Assembly: GCA_011620595.1 (NCBI GenBank)
Contig: WOYX01000004.1
Location: forward strand, 1-61,699
Direction: 5' to 3'
DNA: 61,699 bases
Source of the DNA: Bacteroidales bacterium
Lineage (GTDB): Bacteria; Bacteroidota; Bacteroidia; Bacteroidales; VadinHA17
Shown in pieces: positions 51,816-61,187 of this stretch. The position numbers were made by a program, and so were the translations under genes. The notes below the pieces were generated by a model. It saw only the letters and a list, made by a program, of their open reading frames with translations. It was not told the DNA's origin and made no database searches. Each line of letters starts with the position of its first letter. Position 1 is the first letter of the stretch.

Positions 51816-53429
51816 TCAGTCTTGCTTTTCTCTGCCGCGGCGGCCTTTTTTGTTCCTGGAGGCTGTCTGAATACACTCTCTCATCGCCAGTATTACAGAA
51901 AGTCCATGATGATTGAGTTCATGGCTGATTACAGCCATATTCTCTTCGTGGTTCTTGCGCAGGGGTACTATCACCCTCAGGTGGTCAGGGTTCACGCCCA
52001 GCCCCAGGCAGATGCTTTCGATCCTGCCGGTGGCCTGCGATTTCTGTCCGCCTGTCATGCCGGTGGTCAAATTGTCCGAGATGATCACCGTGATCGGGGA
52101 GTCTTTTATCACTGCATCAAGCAGCCCGGTCATGCCGGAGTGGGTGAAAGTCGAATCACCGATGAAGGCCACTGCCGGGAAGAGGCCTGCATCAGCGGCA
52201 CCTACTGCCATAGTCACCGAGGCTCCCATATCCACACATGAGTTGACTATATTGTAGGGAGGTAATGCCCCGAGTGTATAACATCCAATGTCAGAAAAGA
52301 CGCGTCCGGGACCAAAGTCTTTCATCACCGCTGCCAGGGCCGCAAAGACATCGGCATGACCGCATCCCTTGCAGAATGAGGGAGGACGCTGACGTACTAC
52401 GGCAGGCACCTCCTTGCCGGCATTTTTCTGTATGCCAAGCGCTGCTGCCACTATTGACGGATTGAGTTCACCGTCACGGGGCACCGTACCGTCAAGCCGG
52501 CCTGCAACCTTAACATCCCTGTCGAGCACTCCTCTCAACTGCTCCTCAATAAGCGGATATCCCTCCTCGAGAACCAGAACGCGGTCACAGCTATCCACCA
52601 GCTCAGCGACAGCATCACTGTTCACCGGGTAAGCTGCCAGTGATAGCACAGGACAACCGTCATTATGCTGTTCAATATTTTCCATAAGGTAATTGTAGGC
52701 TATACCGCAAGTAATAATCCCCAGTTTCCTGCCGGTGCCATTTGCGAACCTGTTATAGCCCGAGAGTACCGGGTCGGTGCGCAGCCTATCATAGAGCCCC
52801 GTGAGTGCCCTGTACTGTTTCCGGGCGATAGCCGGGAGAAGTACAAACTGTCTGGGATTTGCAGGCAGGCTGCTGCTGTTCTGCGCCCTGGCCTCCCTGC
52901 GCTGCACTGCTGCCCGCGAATGTGCCAGGCGGGTGGTGATTCGAAGCAGCACCGGCAGCCTGTATCTCTCTGACAGGTCGAACGCATCAAATATCATATC
53001 ATAGGCCTCCTGCTGGTTCCGCGGTTCGAGGACAGGCACCATCGCAAACCGGCCGTAGAAACGGGAATCCTGCTCATTCTGAGATGAGTGCATGGAAGGA
53101 TCGTCAGCAGCCACAACCACCAGCCCTCCGTTGACACCTGTCACGGCAGAGTTAATAAAGGCATCCGCAGCTACATTGAGGCCTACATGCTTCATGGCTA
53201 CCATGGCCCTCTTACCGGCATATGACATCCCCAGGGCAGCCTCCATGGCAGTCTTCTCATTTGAAGACCACTCACGACGTACATCCCCTGCTGCCGCGTC
53301 GGGAGAGGCCTGTACATACTCCATTATCTCCGTGGAAGGGGTGCCGGGATAGGCGTACAGGCCGCTCATGCCGGCATCCAGCGCTGCCTGCGCAATAGCT
53401 TCATCACCAAGCAGTAATAACTTTTGCAT
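51816..53429 (-). CDS. iorA: Indolepyruvate:ferredoxin oxidoreductase, alpha subunit
   Basis: 537 residues with the pyrimidine-binding domain first (LYAYPGTPSTEIMEY) and the TPP/Mg-binding motif later (GDSTFTHSGMTGLLDAVI, ISDNLTTGMTGGQ). It lacks the two C-terminal [4Fe-4S] ferredoxin motifs found in archaeal IorA; the end is simply IQTASRNKKGRRGREKQD. FCKGCGHADVFAAL holds the CxxC-type cysteines of the core. Electrons must therefore pass to a separate ferredoxin. It oxidises aromatic 2-oxoacids with CoA, a step in amino-acid fermentation. iorB follows after 103 bp. Confidence 0.93.
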   Translation of the reverse strand: MQKLLLLGDEAIAQAALDAGMSGLYAYPGTPSTEIMEYVQASPDAAAGDVRREWSSNEKTAMEAALGMSYAGKRAMVAMKHVGLNVAADAFINSAVTGVNGGLVVVAADDPSMHSSQNEQDSRFYGRFAMVPVLEPRNQQEAYDMIFDAFDLSERYRLPVLLRITTRLAHSRAAVQRREARAQNSSSLPANPRQFVLLPAIARKQYRALTGLYDRLRTDPVLSGYNRFANGTGRKLGIITCGIAYNYLMENIEQHNDGCPVLSLAAYPVNSDAVAELVDSCDRVLVLEEGYPLIEEQLRGVLDRDVKVAGRLDGTVPRDGELNPSIVAAALGIQKNAGKEVPAVVRQRPPSFCKGCGHADVFAALAAVMKDFGPGRVFSDIGCYTLGALPPYNIVNSCVDMGASVTMAVGAADAGLFPAVAFIGDSTFTHSGMTGLLDAVIKDSPITVIISDNLTTGMTGGQKSQATGRIESICLGLGVNPDHLRVIVPLRKNHEENMAVISHELNHHGLSVILAMRECIQTASRNKKGRRGREKQD

Positions 53430-53545
53430 ATATTTTTAGCTTTGAAATTTTCATCAACGGCCGACAGTAAAGATGATTAAAGTTAAGTTAAATTCATGAA
53501 TCAAATCTCATTATTGTTTACTTTACATCGTAAAATTAGTGGTCG

Positions 53546-54241
53546 TTGAAGAGGTTTTTAATGATTTGTCTCATGCTGGCCGGCATAACAGCCGGGGTCA
53601 GTGCTCAGGAACAGGATAAGAGGTTCATTCAGATTGACGGACTTACAGCTGATGAAAACGGCTACATCGTTCCTGATGTGAGCATATATTCAAAACATCT
53701 CCGACGCGGTGCTGCAAGTGACCGCAGAGGAATCTTCTCCATTATAAGCATTCCGGGTGACACAATCTTTTTCAGTGCCATAGGCTACAAATCCACCATT
53801 CTTACAGTACCGGAAACAGTATCGGGGACGCACTTCATCACTGATGTGCTTATGGTTACTGACACCATTCTCATAGGTGAAGTGCTGGTGCTGCCGTGGA
53901 AGACCTACTCGGAGTTTAAAAGGGCCGTGCTGGAGAACAAACCGGTTGACCCGCTCATGGAAAACATGGAGTATAACCTTGCCCTTGTCGAACAGCAGAT
54001 ATGGAGTGACATGAGAGCCACCCCCGGCGAATCATACAGGTATGTCATGCAGCAGATGTCTGACAATCTATATACCAGGGGACAGCTGCCGGCTAACAAC
54101 CTTCTCAATCCGTTTGCATGGCAGAAATTTGCACGGGAGGTGAAAAACGGGCTTCTTAAAAATGAACCCGACAAAAGCTCCAAACCATCCAAAACAAAGA
54201 AGAGCAAGAACAAGAGCCGTAAGAAAAAAAAGGGTGACTGA
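53546..54241 (+). CDS. Exported carboxypeptidase-regulatory-like protein
   Basis: 231 residues. The signal peptide (1-20, ending VSAQ) is followed by a carboxypeptidase-D-regulatory-like beta-sandwich (about 28-110: GYIVPDVSIYSK and GIFSIISIPGDTIFFSAIGYKS). The middle is unassigned and the end is Lys-rich (KTKKSKNKSRKKKKGD). A TTG start at 53546 is preferred, because the alternative ATG at 53561 would give a leader without positive charges. The last base of its stop overlaps the ATG of the TonB-dependent receptor gene, so the two are translationally coupled. Confidence 0.75.
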   Translation: MKRFLMICLMLAGITAGVSAQEQDKRFIQIDGLTADENGYIVPDVSIYSKHLRRGAASDRRGIFSIISIPGDTIFFSAIGYKSTILTVPETVSGTHFITDVLMVTDTILIGEVLVLPWKTYSEFKRAVLENKPVDPLMENMEYNLALVEQQIWSDMRATPGESYRYVMQQMSDNLYTRGQLPANNLLNPFAWQKFAREVKNGLLKNEPDKSSKPSKTKKSKNKSRKKKKGD

Positions 54242-56661
54242 TGGCACGGTCATCAAGGATATCATTTGCTGTCATTCTCACTATTCTGTCAGTTGCATCA
54301 CAATCATTTCTGTGCGCACAGGACAGAACCCTATCCGGGAGGGTCACTGACACCTCAGGCGTTGCCATTGCAGGTGCAGCGGTGTACATGCCAGCCCGAA
54401 ACATCGGGGTGGCTACCGGACCTGACGGAAGCTTCATCCTGCCCCTGCCGGGCGGCAACCAGGAACATCAGATAATAATATCCTCCCTCGGCTACCGGAA
54501 TGACACCCTGACCATCAGCCCTGACGACACGGATGAGAGCCTCCGGGTCATGCTTCTGCCGGTAACTGTGGCGATTGAGGGGGTGCAGGTGACGGCGTCA
54601 AGACCCGACAACATAACAATAATTGCCATACCTGTTTCCGCCGGCATTTCCATCCCGTCACTGACAGGAGGCATAGAGGCGGCCGTGGCAACACTTCCGG
54701 GTGTGTCGTCATTCAGCGAGCTCAGCTACAGCTACTCCGTCAGGGGAGGCAGCTATGACGAGAACCTGGTATACATAAATGATGTTGAGGTCTACAGACC
54801 ATATCTCATCAGATCAGGGCAACAGGAGGGGCTCAGCAGGATCAATCCTGACCTCACGGCAACAGTAAGCTTTTCTCCGGGCGGTTTCAGCGCCGCCTAC
54901 GGTGACCGGCTCTCTTCGGTTCTGGATATCACTTATCGTGAACCACAGGAGTTTGAGGCCTCTTTATCACCGGGTCTTATCACCTCATCCATGCACGCCG
55001 GCGGACGGAGCACGGACGGGAGATTCTGGTTCATTGCCGGTGTCAGGTACCGCTCCAACGCCATGCTACTGGGCAGTCTTGATACAAAGGCCGACTATAT
55101 TCCCCGTTTTGCAGACCTGCAGGCCATGGCCGGATACAGAACCGGTGACAGAAGTGAATTGACTCTCTCGCTCTGGGGCTCATCAAACAGGTACACCTTT
55201 ATTCCGAGAAGCCGCACCACCACCTTCGGAACTGTAGAGAATGCCTACAGACTCTATGCCTGGTTCGAGGGAGGCGAACGCGACAGGTATGACAACGGGG
55301 GAGCTGCATTGAAGCTTCTGATCCGGCACAACGAAAGAGTCACGACGAAGGTTATACTCTCATCTTACCTCGCCAATGAAAATGAGAGCTACGACATACG
55401 CGGTGCCTACAGCCTCTCTTCACTTGACAGGATGGAAGGTCCGGGAAGCGGTCCGGACACCCTTCTGAATGCAGGTGCCGGAAGCTGGCTCTCACATTCG
55501 CGCAACACCCTGCGAACAGCGATGACCGGCCTCTCATACAGGGGAGATCTGAACAATGGCAGAAGAGGGCTGGAGTGGGGAGTAACGGCGAAGCACCGGA
55601 GACATGATATAGGAATAAACGAGTGGCTTCGGGTCGATTCTGCAGGTTATACTGTGCGCGACGAGGCTGAAGGCGCTGTCCTGACCTCTTATACTGACCG
55701 GAGCAGTAACATCAGCAGCTTCATTGCCGAAGGCTGGATTATCAGCAGGAGCAGTTTCAATGCAGCCGGGAAAAAGTGTGATCTCAATGCCGGCATCAGG
55801 AGCTCATATGACACCTACAATTCAGAGCTGCTCGTCTCTCCGCGCATCTCCCTGAACATTGCTCTTTCAGACCGTATGGCTGTCTACATGGCAGCAGGAG
55901 CTTACCATCAGCCACCCGGAGGAAGAGAGATGATGCTTGAGTCAGAAACCCCGCAGCAGATGCTTAAGGCACAACGATCCCTGCACCTGACGGCAGGCAG
56001 CCATTATGATTTCATCGCATGGGAGAGACCATTCAGGCTCACGGCGGAGGTATACGGGAAGCTCTTTGACAGGCTGATACCCTATACGGTTGACAACGTC
56101 AGACTGATATACCGCAACGGCAACATTGCCGGGGGCTACTCCGCAGGACTCGATCTCAGGGTCAACGGGGAGTTTGTAAAAGGCGCCGAGTCATGGTTCA
56201 GCCTCTCACTTATGAAATCGGAGATGAGAATACCTTCTGCCGGCACCGGATGGTACCCGGCCCCTTTCGACCAGCGAGTCAGTTTCAGCGTCTTCTTCCA
56301 GGATTACCTCCCGGGGCATCCTGATTTCAGGGCTCACATAAATATTGTCATCGGGACAGGCATACCTACCTCGCCACCTGACAGGGAGCAGTGGGATGTC
56401 TGGTTCAGAATCCCACCGTACCGACGGGTAGACATAGGCTTTTCAAAGGTGCTCATCGGCGAGCGGAAGATTAGGGAAGGGTTCTCAATGAAGGAGCTTG
56501 TGGCAGGCATAGAGCTTTTCAACCTGGCCGATATCAGTAATACCATCTCATATACCTGGATAAGGACAGTCAGGAACAGTGAAGGAGAGATACGTGAATA
56601 TGCAGTTCCCAATTACCTTACCGGTCGCATGGTTAATCTCAGGCTCACAGCCCGCTTCTGA
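54241..56661 (+). CDS. TonB-dependent outer-membrane receptor
   Basis: 806 residues. The order is signal peptide (1-25), carboxypeptidase-regulatory domain (about 30-105, GRVTDTSGVAIAGAAV), plug domain (about 140-230, VRGGSYDENLVYINDVEV and FSPGGFSAAYGDRLSSVLDI) and a beta-barrel to the end (final strands RMVNLRLTARF). The carrier-type substrate is unknown. There is no SusD gene next to it, so a non-SusCD receptor is likely. It is coupled to the small exported protein upstream, and a TonB-like gene follows 49 bp downstream. Confidence 0.92.
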   Translation: MARSSRISFAVILTILSVASQSFLCAQDRTLSGRVTDTSGVAIAGAAVYMPARNIGVATGPDGSFILPLPGGNQEHQIIISSLGYRNDTLTISPDDTDESLRVMLLPVTVAIEGVQVTASRPDNITIIAIPVSAGISIPSLTGGIEAAVATLPGVSSFSELSYSYSVRGGSYDENLVYINDVEVYRPYLIRSGQQEGLSRINPDLTATVSFSPGGFSAAYGDRLSSVLDITYREPQEFEASLSPGLITSSMHAGGRSTDGRFWFIAGVRYRSNAMLLGSLDTKADYIPRFADLQAMAGYRTGDRSELTLSLWGSSNRYTFIPRSRTTTFGTVENAYRLYAWFEGGERDRYDNGGAALKLLIRHNERVTTKVILSSYLANENESYDIRGAYSLSSLDRMEGPGSGPDTLLNAGAGSWLSHSRNTLRTAMTGLSYRGDLNNGRRGLEWGVTAKHRRHDIGINEWLRVDSAGYTVRDEAEGAVLTSYTDRSSNISSFIAEGWIISRSSFNAAGKKCDLNAGIRSSYDTYNSELLVSPRISLNIALSDRMAVYMAAGAYHQPPGGREMMLESETPQQMLKAQRSLHLTAGSHYDFIAWERPFRLTAEVYGKLFDRLIPYTVDNVRLIYRNGNIAGGYSAGLDLRVNGEFVKGAESWFSLSLMKSEMRIPSAGTGWYPAPFDQRVSFSVFFQDYLPGHPDFRAHINIVIGTGIPTSPPDREQWDVWFRIPPYRRVDIGFSKVLIGERKIREGFSMKELVAGIELFNLADISNTISYTWIRTVRNSEGEIREYAVPNYLTGRMVNLRLTARF

Positions 56662-56710
56662 ATATTTTAATATAGCTGTGAGACAGATATTTTTATAATT
56701 TCGTACCCTG

Positions 56711-57451
56711 ATGAGCAGATTCGAGATAGTGTTTACCGCAGTCATGGCGACAATCATCATACACCTCGCCCTGGCAGTGATATTCATGTCGGTCAAGGTA
56801 TCTGCCATGAAGCGTGAGATGGCAGCAGAAATCATCCTGGCATTCGAGGAGGAGCCCCCTGATCCGGAGACGCAAAAAGCACTGGAGCTCGCCAAAAGCG
56901 GTGAATTTGAGGGAGCCGAGTTCGACAGGATGGTAAACATTATAAAGAACCTTGCCGACAAGCCCGTTGACCTTGATCCCGGGGAGTATGAAGAGATGGT
57001 CAGGGAGGAGATGATCAAAAGCGGGATGCTTGAGGAAAGCAATCTCCCTGATGAGCAGGAGATGGCTGATGAGAGCGGGATGGATGAGATCCCCGTTCCG
57101 GGTGAACTGATTGAGCCCCAGGTCGCGGAAAAAGAGGATAAACCTGAAGAGCAGGGCACCTTTGCCGGACCAACCAGGATCTTCTATGATCTTGCCGGCC
57201 GTCATCATGTGTATCTTCCGATACCCATATACAAGTGTGAGGGTGCCGGACAGGTGACACTGGCAATTGTGGTCGATCCCAAAGGAAACGTGATCAAAGC
57301 TGAGCCGGCATCCAGCATCTCCACCACCAGGGACCGCTGTCTGACGGAGACGGCCATAACTCATGCATACCGTTCACGGTTCAACAGTGACCTCTCTGCG
57401 CCGGCAAAGCAGGCCGGCTTCCTGACTTTCGTCTTTGTCGCACAGAACTAG
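56711..57451 (+). CDS. TonB-like protein with a C-terminal TonB domain
   Basis: 246 residues. A transmembrane helix (about 9-29) is followed by an acidic linker (about 40-145) rich in Glu/Asp/Pro but without the long proline tract of TonB. The C-terminal 90 residues (YLPIPIYKCEGAGQVTLAIVVDPKGNVIKAEPA) look like a TonB_C domain. It follows the receptor gene by 49 bp and converges with the SRAP gene 3 bp away. It may be a dedicated energy transducer for that receptor. The domain assignment is by pattern, not by search. Confidence 0.72.
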   Translation: MSRFEIVFTAVMATIIIHLALAVIFMSVKVSAMKREMAAEIILAFEEEPPDPETQKALELAKSGEFEGAEFDRMVNIIKNLADKPVDLDPGEYEEMVREEMIKSGMLEESNLPDEQEMADESGMDEIPVPGELIEPQVAEKEDKPEEQGTFAGPTRIFYDLAGRHHVYLPIPIYKCEGAGQVTLAIVVDPKGNVIKAEPASSISTTRDRCLTETAITHAYRSRFNSDLSAPAKQAGFLTFVFVAQN

Positions 57452-57454
57452 CAC

Positions 57455-58177
57455 CTAAAAGAGCGTTCTCTGGACAGGATAGCTGTAAGGCATTATCAGC
57501 TCGGGCCTGTTACGGTCTGCCCTGTTATTGGTTATCAGGGGGCTCACGGTATGAGCCTCCAGCATCTCTGAAGCCACTGGCTCAGTGAGTGCCAGCAGCC
57601 CCTCAGCCGGTACTTCGGTGTTGAGCCACACCCTTTCGTTCCCGGCAGGCAGGATCACAGGCATTCTCTTTTTAGTATTGTGTATCTCCTCCATCAGCTC
57701 ATTGGCCCGTGTAGTCACAACGGAGAAGGTTCTGACAGTAACACCGCCCTTCATCTCCCGGGAATCCCATATTCCTGCAAGGGAGAAGATATCTGTGTCA
57801 CGCAGGCTGATATACCAGGGTATCTTTCTTCCGCCGGCATGCTGCCATTCAAAAAAACCCTTTACCGGCACAAGACAGCGACGACTGGCAAAGGAGTCCC
57901 TGAAAGCCGGCCGGGTGGCGATAGTCTCTGCCCTCGCATTGAAGGTTTTGGTCATCATCTCCCGTGCTTCATTTTCATCAGCTGACCAGGAGGGTATCAG
58001 ACCCCACCTGAAGAGTCGCACAGGCTCCCCCTCTCCGGAACAGAGAACAGGCATAAGGGGCAGACTGTAAGCATGATAGTAGTAACTGGGCCTGTAGCTG
58101 TCATGATCGATGAGCTTCGTGCCGTAACGCTCCTCAAGCTCCTCCCTGACAATATTTACATTGACGGTAAAACACAC
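57455..58177 (-). CDS. SOS response-associated peptidase (SRAP, HMCES/YedK-like)
   Basis: Forms a covalent link with abasic sites in single-stranded DNA to protect them. 240 residues; the catalytic set is Cys2 (after Met removal), Asn80 (NARAET), Glu110 (GFFEW) and His166 (EIHNTKKRMPVIL). The three-residue NTKK insertion before RMP is present, which I recall in Bacteroidota members. It is 12 bp downstream of the serine hydrolase gene on the same strand. No lexA or other SOS genes are nearby. Confidence 0.92.
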   Translation of the reverse strand: MCFTVNVNIVREELEERYGTKLIDHDSYRPSYYYHAYSLPLMPVLCSGEGEPVRLFRWGLIPSWSADENEAREMMTKTFNARAETIATRPAFRDSFASRRCLVPVKGFFEWQHAGGRKIPWYISLRDTDIFSLAGIWDSREMKGGVTVRTFSVVTTRANELMEEIHNTKKRMPVILPAGNERVWLNTEVPAEGLLALTEPVASEMLEAHTVSPLITNNRADRNRPELIMPYSYPVQRTLF

Positions 58178-58189
58178 AGGTATGCGTGG

Positions 58190-59494
58190 TTATTCCTGTT
58201 CAATAACGGGTACCGGCAGCGAATAGGCGAAGAGGTCCTCCTCAGGCCACTCCCTGACCCTGGCAATAAATTTAGCCATCATCCTGTCAACGTCAGAGGA
58301 TATCTCAGGCCCGTTCCAGGCACTGCTGTTCATCAGCACCACCCAGGCAGTGCCGTCAGACAACCGTTTCATCATGGCAGTTGTCCCGGGGAAAGATCCG
58401 GTTCTCCACCATGAACCGTTGGTAAGCGTGGCCATCCATCCTACCGGTGCATACCCGTTGTAGACGTCAGTCATAAAATCAATGCTCTCCGGCGACAGCA
58501 GGTCCTTCGGATAGTCAAAGCCGTCTACAGCCAGAAGCAGTCTCATCAGGTCAGGGGCCGTGGCCACCCAGGCGCCGGCAGCACCCAATACCTCAATGTC
58601 ATTTCCACCCCGGCTTGCAGGCACCATCTCACCAGTGCCGTTCACAGATGGTTTGAGAGGGGCATCATCAACCTCGTAATAAGAGACCTCGAATGGAAGT
58701 GACTCTTCAGGAAGATTGCGACCAAGGGCCATGTCATATATCCCCAGGGGCTCCAGCACCTGCCGGACACAATACTGTTCATAACTCATCCCGGTTACCC
58801 GCTCTATTACCAGCCCGAGGATGCTATAACCCAGGTTTGAATATGACTGTCCGGTACCCGGTGTGTAATGGAGCCTCTTGTCAAGTGCGAATCTGACTAT
58901 CATTTTGAGATCAACAGGCATGGGCACACCAAGAGTCGAAGCCACGACCGTCGGCATGAACATCTGATCGCCGTAACGATGCGACCATCCCCCCTCATGC
59001 GCCAGCAGATGACCAACAGTTATGTCAAATACACGCCGGTCCCTGGGATTTGCAAAGAGAGTATCGTCAAGGATACCGTCAGGACCGAAGACATGATCAT
59101 CAACAGAGAGTCTGCCCTCCTCCTGCAGCTTCAGTATGGCAACGGCTGTTACCAGCTTGGAGACACTGGCAACACGGAACCGGTGGTAGGGCTCTACGGG
59201 AAGAGAATCCGAGAGTGAGGCATACCCGAATCCGCGTGCATAAAGAAGCTTGCCTTCACGTGCCACTGCTACGGAAGCCCCCTTTATGTCCCAGTTTCTG
59301 AGAAACCATTCAACGCCCTTCTCGGCACCGGCAAACAGCTCATGGCTTGCCAGTTTGTTGTCAATGCGCAAATGAACCGGGCTGTAGGAGGCACCTGTCT
59401 CTGCCAGATGCTCGGTCCCGACACGCGTGACGGTGAGAAACAATCCAATAACTGTCAGAAATATCAGGCGTAATGCTCTGTCGTACAAATTCAT
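58190..59494 (-). CDS. Exported serine hydrolase (beta-lactamase/AmpC-like family)
   Basis: 434 residues. An N-terminal hydrophobic segment (about 8-24) acts as signal peptide or anchor. The active-site motif SxxK is Ser110-Lys113 (VASVSKLV), and the second motif YxN is in QSYSNLGYS (Tyr near 216). The family includes D-aminopeptidases, esterases and penicillin-binding proteins; the substrate is unknown. The ATG at 59494 gives the expected leader; the frame runs on upstream to 59812 with no plausible protein. The SRAP gene follows 12 bp downstream. Confidence 0.88.
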   Translation of the reverse strand: MNLYDRALRLIFLTVIGLFLTVTRVGTEHLAETGASYSPVHLRIDNKLASHELFAGAEKGVEWFLRNWDIKGASVAVAREGKLLYARGFGYASLSDSLPVEPYHRFRVASVSKLVTAVAILKLQEEGRLSVDDHVFGPDGILDDTLFANPRDRRVFDITVGHLLAHEGGWSHRYGDQMFMPTVVASTLGVPMPVDLKMIVRFALDKRLHYTPGTGQSYSNLGYSILGLVIERVTGMSYEQYCVRQVLEPLGIYDMALGRNLPEESLPFEVSYYEVDDAPLKPSVNGTGEMVPASRGGNDIEVLGAAGAWVATAPDLMRLLLAVDGFDYPKDLLSPESIDFMTDVYNGYAPVGWMATLTNGSWWRTGSFPGTTAMMKRLSDGTAWVVLMNSSAWNGPEISSDVDRMMAKFIARVREWPEEDLFAYSLPVPVIEQE

Positions 59495-59623
59495 CGTTCT
59501 ATATCCCCATTTCAAACGGGTATAAAAGTATAATATTATGTTCCAATTTTGGCCTTGCGACAACAATTTTGTCAACCCATGAAAAAAAATATCAACACTG
59601 CCCCTCATACCGAAAACAGAGAC

Positions 59624-59631
59624 TATTTTTG
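59624..59631 (+). promoter_or_regulatory. -7 box immediately before the ankyrin-barrel gene
   Basis: TATTTTTG fits TAnnTTTG but ends only 5 bp before the ATG at 59637, so transcription would start at or very near the start codon. The transcript may be leaderless. Confidence 0.45.
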
Positions 59632-59636
59632 TATTC

Positions 59637-61187
59637 ATGAGCTCTGCCAGTAAGAGATTCGCGGTTTTGACCCTGTTTTTACTTACAGCCCTTTCGCTGT
59701 GGTCACAGAATGACTCTCTGTTTTTACAGCCCGGATTACCTGAGTTGCAGCCCGATTCCCTCAGGGCTGACTCAATCATAACCCGCATCAGGTTACTCCT
59801 TGAGGAGTACAATCAGCAGAATATGTATGTTGATATCAGTGAATATCTTGATGACGGGTATGATGCCGATGATATAAACCTGCAGATAGCTGCATCAAAG
59901 GGAGCATGCAATGAGATTGTAAGACTCTGTGCAGATGGAGCCGATGTAAACAATTTTGAGGGCAGGATAGCGACTCCGCTGCATTATGCAGTCGCTTCAG
60001 GCATCAGGCAGGCGGTGGAGATTCTGCTTCTCCTGGGGGCCGAGCCCAACAGTTATGATGTATATGGTATTACGCCGCTTATCTCTGCCATCCGGTCAAA
60101 CGACCTTGAAACAGCAGAGATACTGATTAGATACGGAGCCTCCCTGAAACAGGTTGACAGAACCCAGGCGTCTCCGCTTCACCACGCAGCAGCTCTCGGA
60201 CATTTCTACATTGCCGATATGCTGCTCTATTATGATTCTCCTACTGAGCTGAAGGACAGTGAAGGCAACACACCCTTAATGGTTGGAGTCACTTTCGGTT
60301 ACCCTGATATAGTCGATCTCCTGATACAAAACGGCGTTGACCCCAACACGCCCGACAGAAATGGAATAACTCCCCTGATGGTTGCTGCCTTCAATGGCGA
60401 CACACTGATGATGAAGCTGATTACCGATGCCGGGGCAAATCTCTATGCCGTCAGCAATGACGGTGCAGATGCGCTCGGATTCGCGGTTATGAGCGGAAAA
60501 AAGGAGGCTGTGGAGTTTCTGCTTGAAAAAGGCAACAGATGGTACTATTCAGATGGAGAGAAAGTCAACCCGGTGATGCTTGCACAATTTACCGGGCACA
60601 GGGACATCCTGCAGCTGCTGCATGAAAAGAATATGGAAAAGAAAACCGGATTCAATCCCGTGGAACTGTCACTATCAGCCGGGGGAATGATCACCTCACA
60701 CTGTTCAATGGCGGGAGCCTCAATCTCGTTGGCCGACCCCGCAATAAGAACAGCCGTTGTCATCGGCGGAGCTTCCGATCCTGTCAGCAGGAGGCTGCTG
60801 ATACCGGGTGACCATGACATCCTCTATCAGTACAGTACCCGGATGTCTCTCATCCATGCAGGTCTCAGCAGGGAGTTTCTACTCTCGAGTCCGGCAAACC
60901 TGAACAGGTTGACATTTGCCCCCTCTCTCTCTGCCGGATACCGGTTCTACTCGATCTATGAGGGTACAACCAGCAAGCCTGACAACAAGTTTTGCCTGAT
61001 ACCGGCTGCGGAGTTGAGATGGAGAAGAAAAAGCCTGATAATCGGTGCGGGAGTAACCTGGCTGAATACCCCCTTTCACAAAGTATCACCTGCATGGTTC
61101 TCCATAAGGGTGTCGTATGTCCTGACACGCACTTCAGGACTGATACCGGTCAAAAAAACCAAAATCTACAACTATGGGCAAAGGTAG
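59637..61187 (+). CDS. Exported ankyrin-repeat protein with a C-terminal beta-rich, barrel-like domain
   Basis: 516 residues. A signal peptide (about 1-23, ending LSLWSQ) is followed by ankyrin repeats from about 75 to 345, e.g. GRIATPLHYAVASG and GITPLMVAAFNGD at 33-residue spacing. From about 345 to the end the sequence becomes a series of short alternating strands (SLSAGYRFYSIYE, CLIPAAELRWRRKSLIIG, AWFSIRVSYVL), like the wall of an outer-membrane barrel. The ankyrin part would then face the periplasm. I know of no described protein of this exact layout. The gene overlaps the next by 14 bp. Confidence 0.8.
   Translation: MSSASKRFAVLTLFLLTALSLWSQNDSLFLQPGLPELQPDSLRADSIITRIRLLLEEYNQQNMYVDISEYLDDGYDADDINLQIAASKGACNEIVRLCADGADVNNFEGRIATPLHYAVASGIRQAVEILLLLGAEPNSYDVYGITPLISAIRSNDLETAEILIRYGASLKQVDRTQASPLHHAAALGHFYIADMLLYYDSPTELKDSEGNTPLMVGVTFGYPDIVDLLIQNGVDPNTPDRNGITPLMVAAFNGDTLMMKLITDAGANLYAVSNDGADALGFAVMSGKKEAVEFLLEKGNRWYYSDGEKVNPVMLAQFTGHRDILQLLHEKNMEKKTGFNPVELSLSAGGMITSHCSMAGASISLADPAIRTAVVIGGASDPVSRRLLIPGDHDILYQYSTRMSLIHAGLSREFLLSSPANLNRLTFAPSLSAGYRFYSIYEGTTSKPDNKFCLIPAAELRWRRKSLIIGAGVTWLNTPFHKVSPAWFSIRVSYVLTRTSGLIPVKKTKIYNYGQR

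Noticed and set aside
59495-59812. 106-codon extension of the serine hydrolase
   Set aside because: It overlaps the divergent ankyrin gene and its promoter; the leader peptide appears only at 59494.
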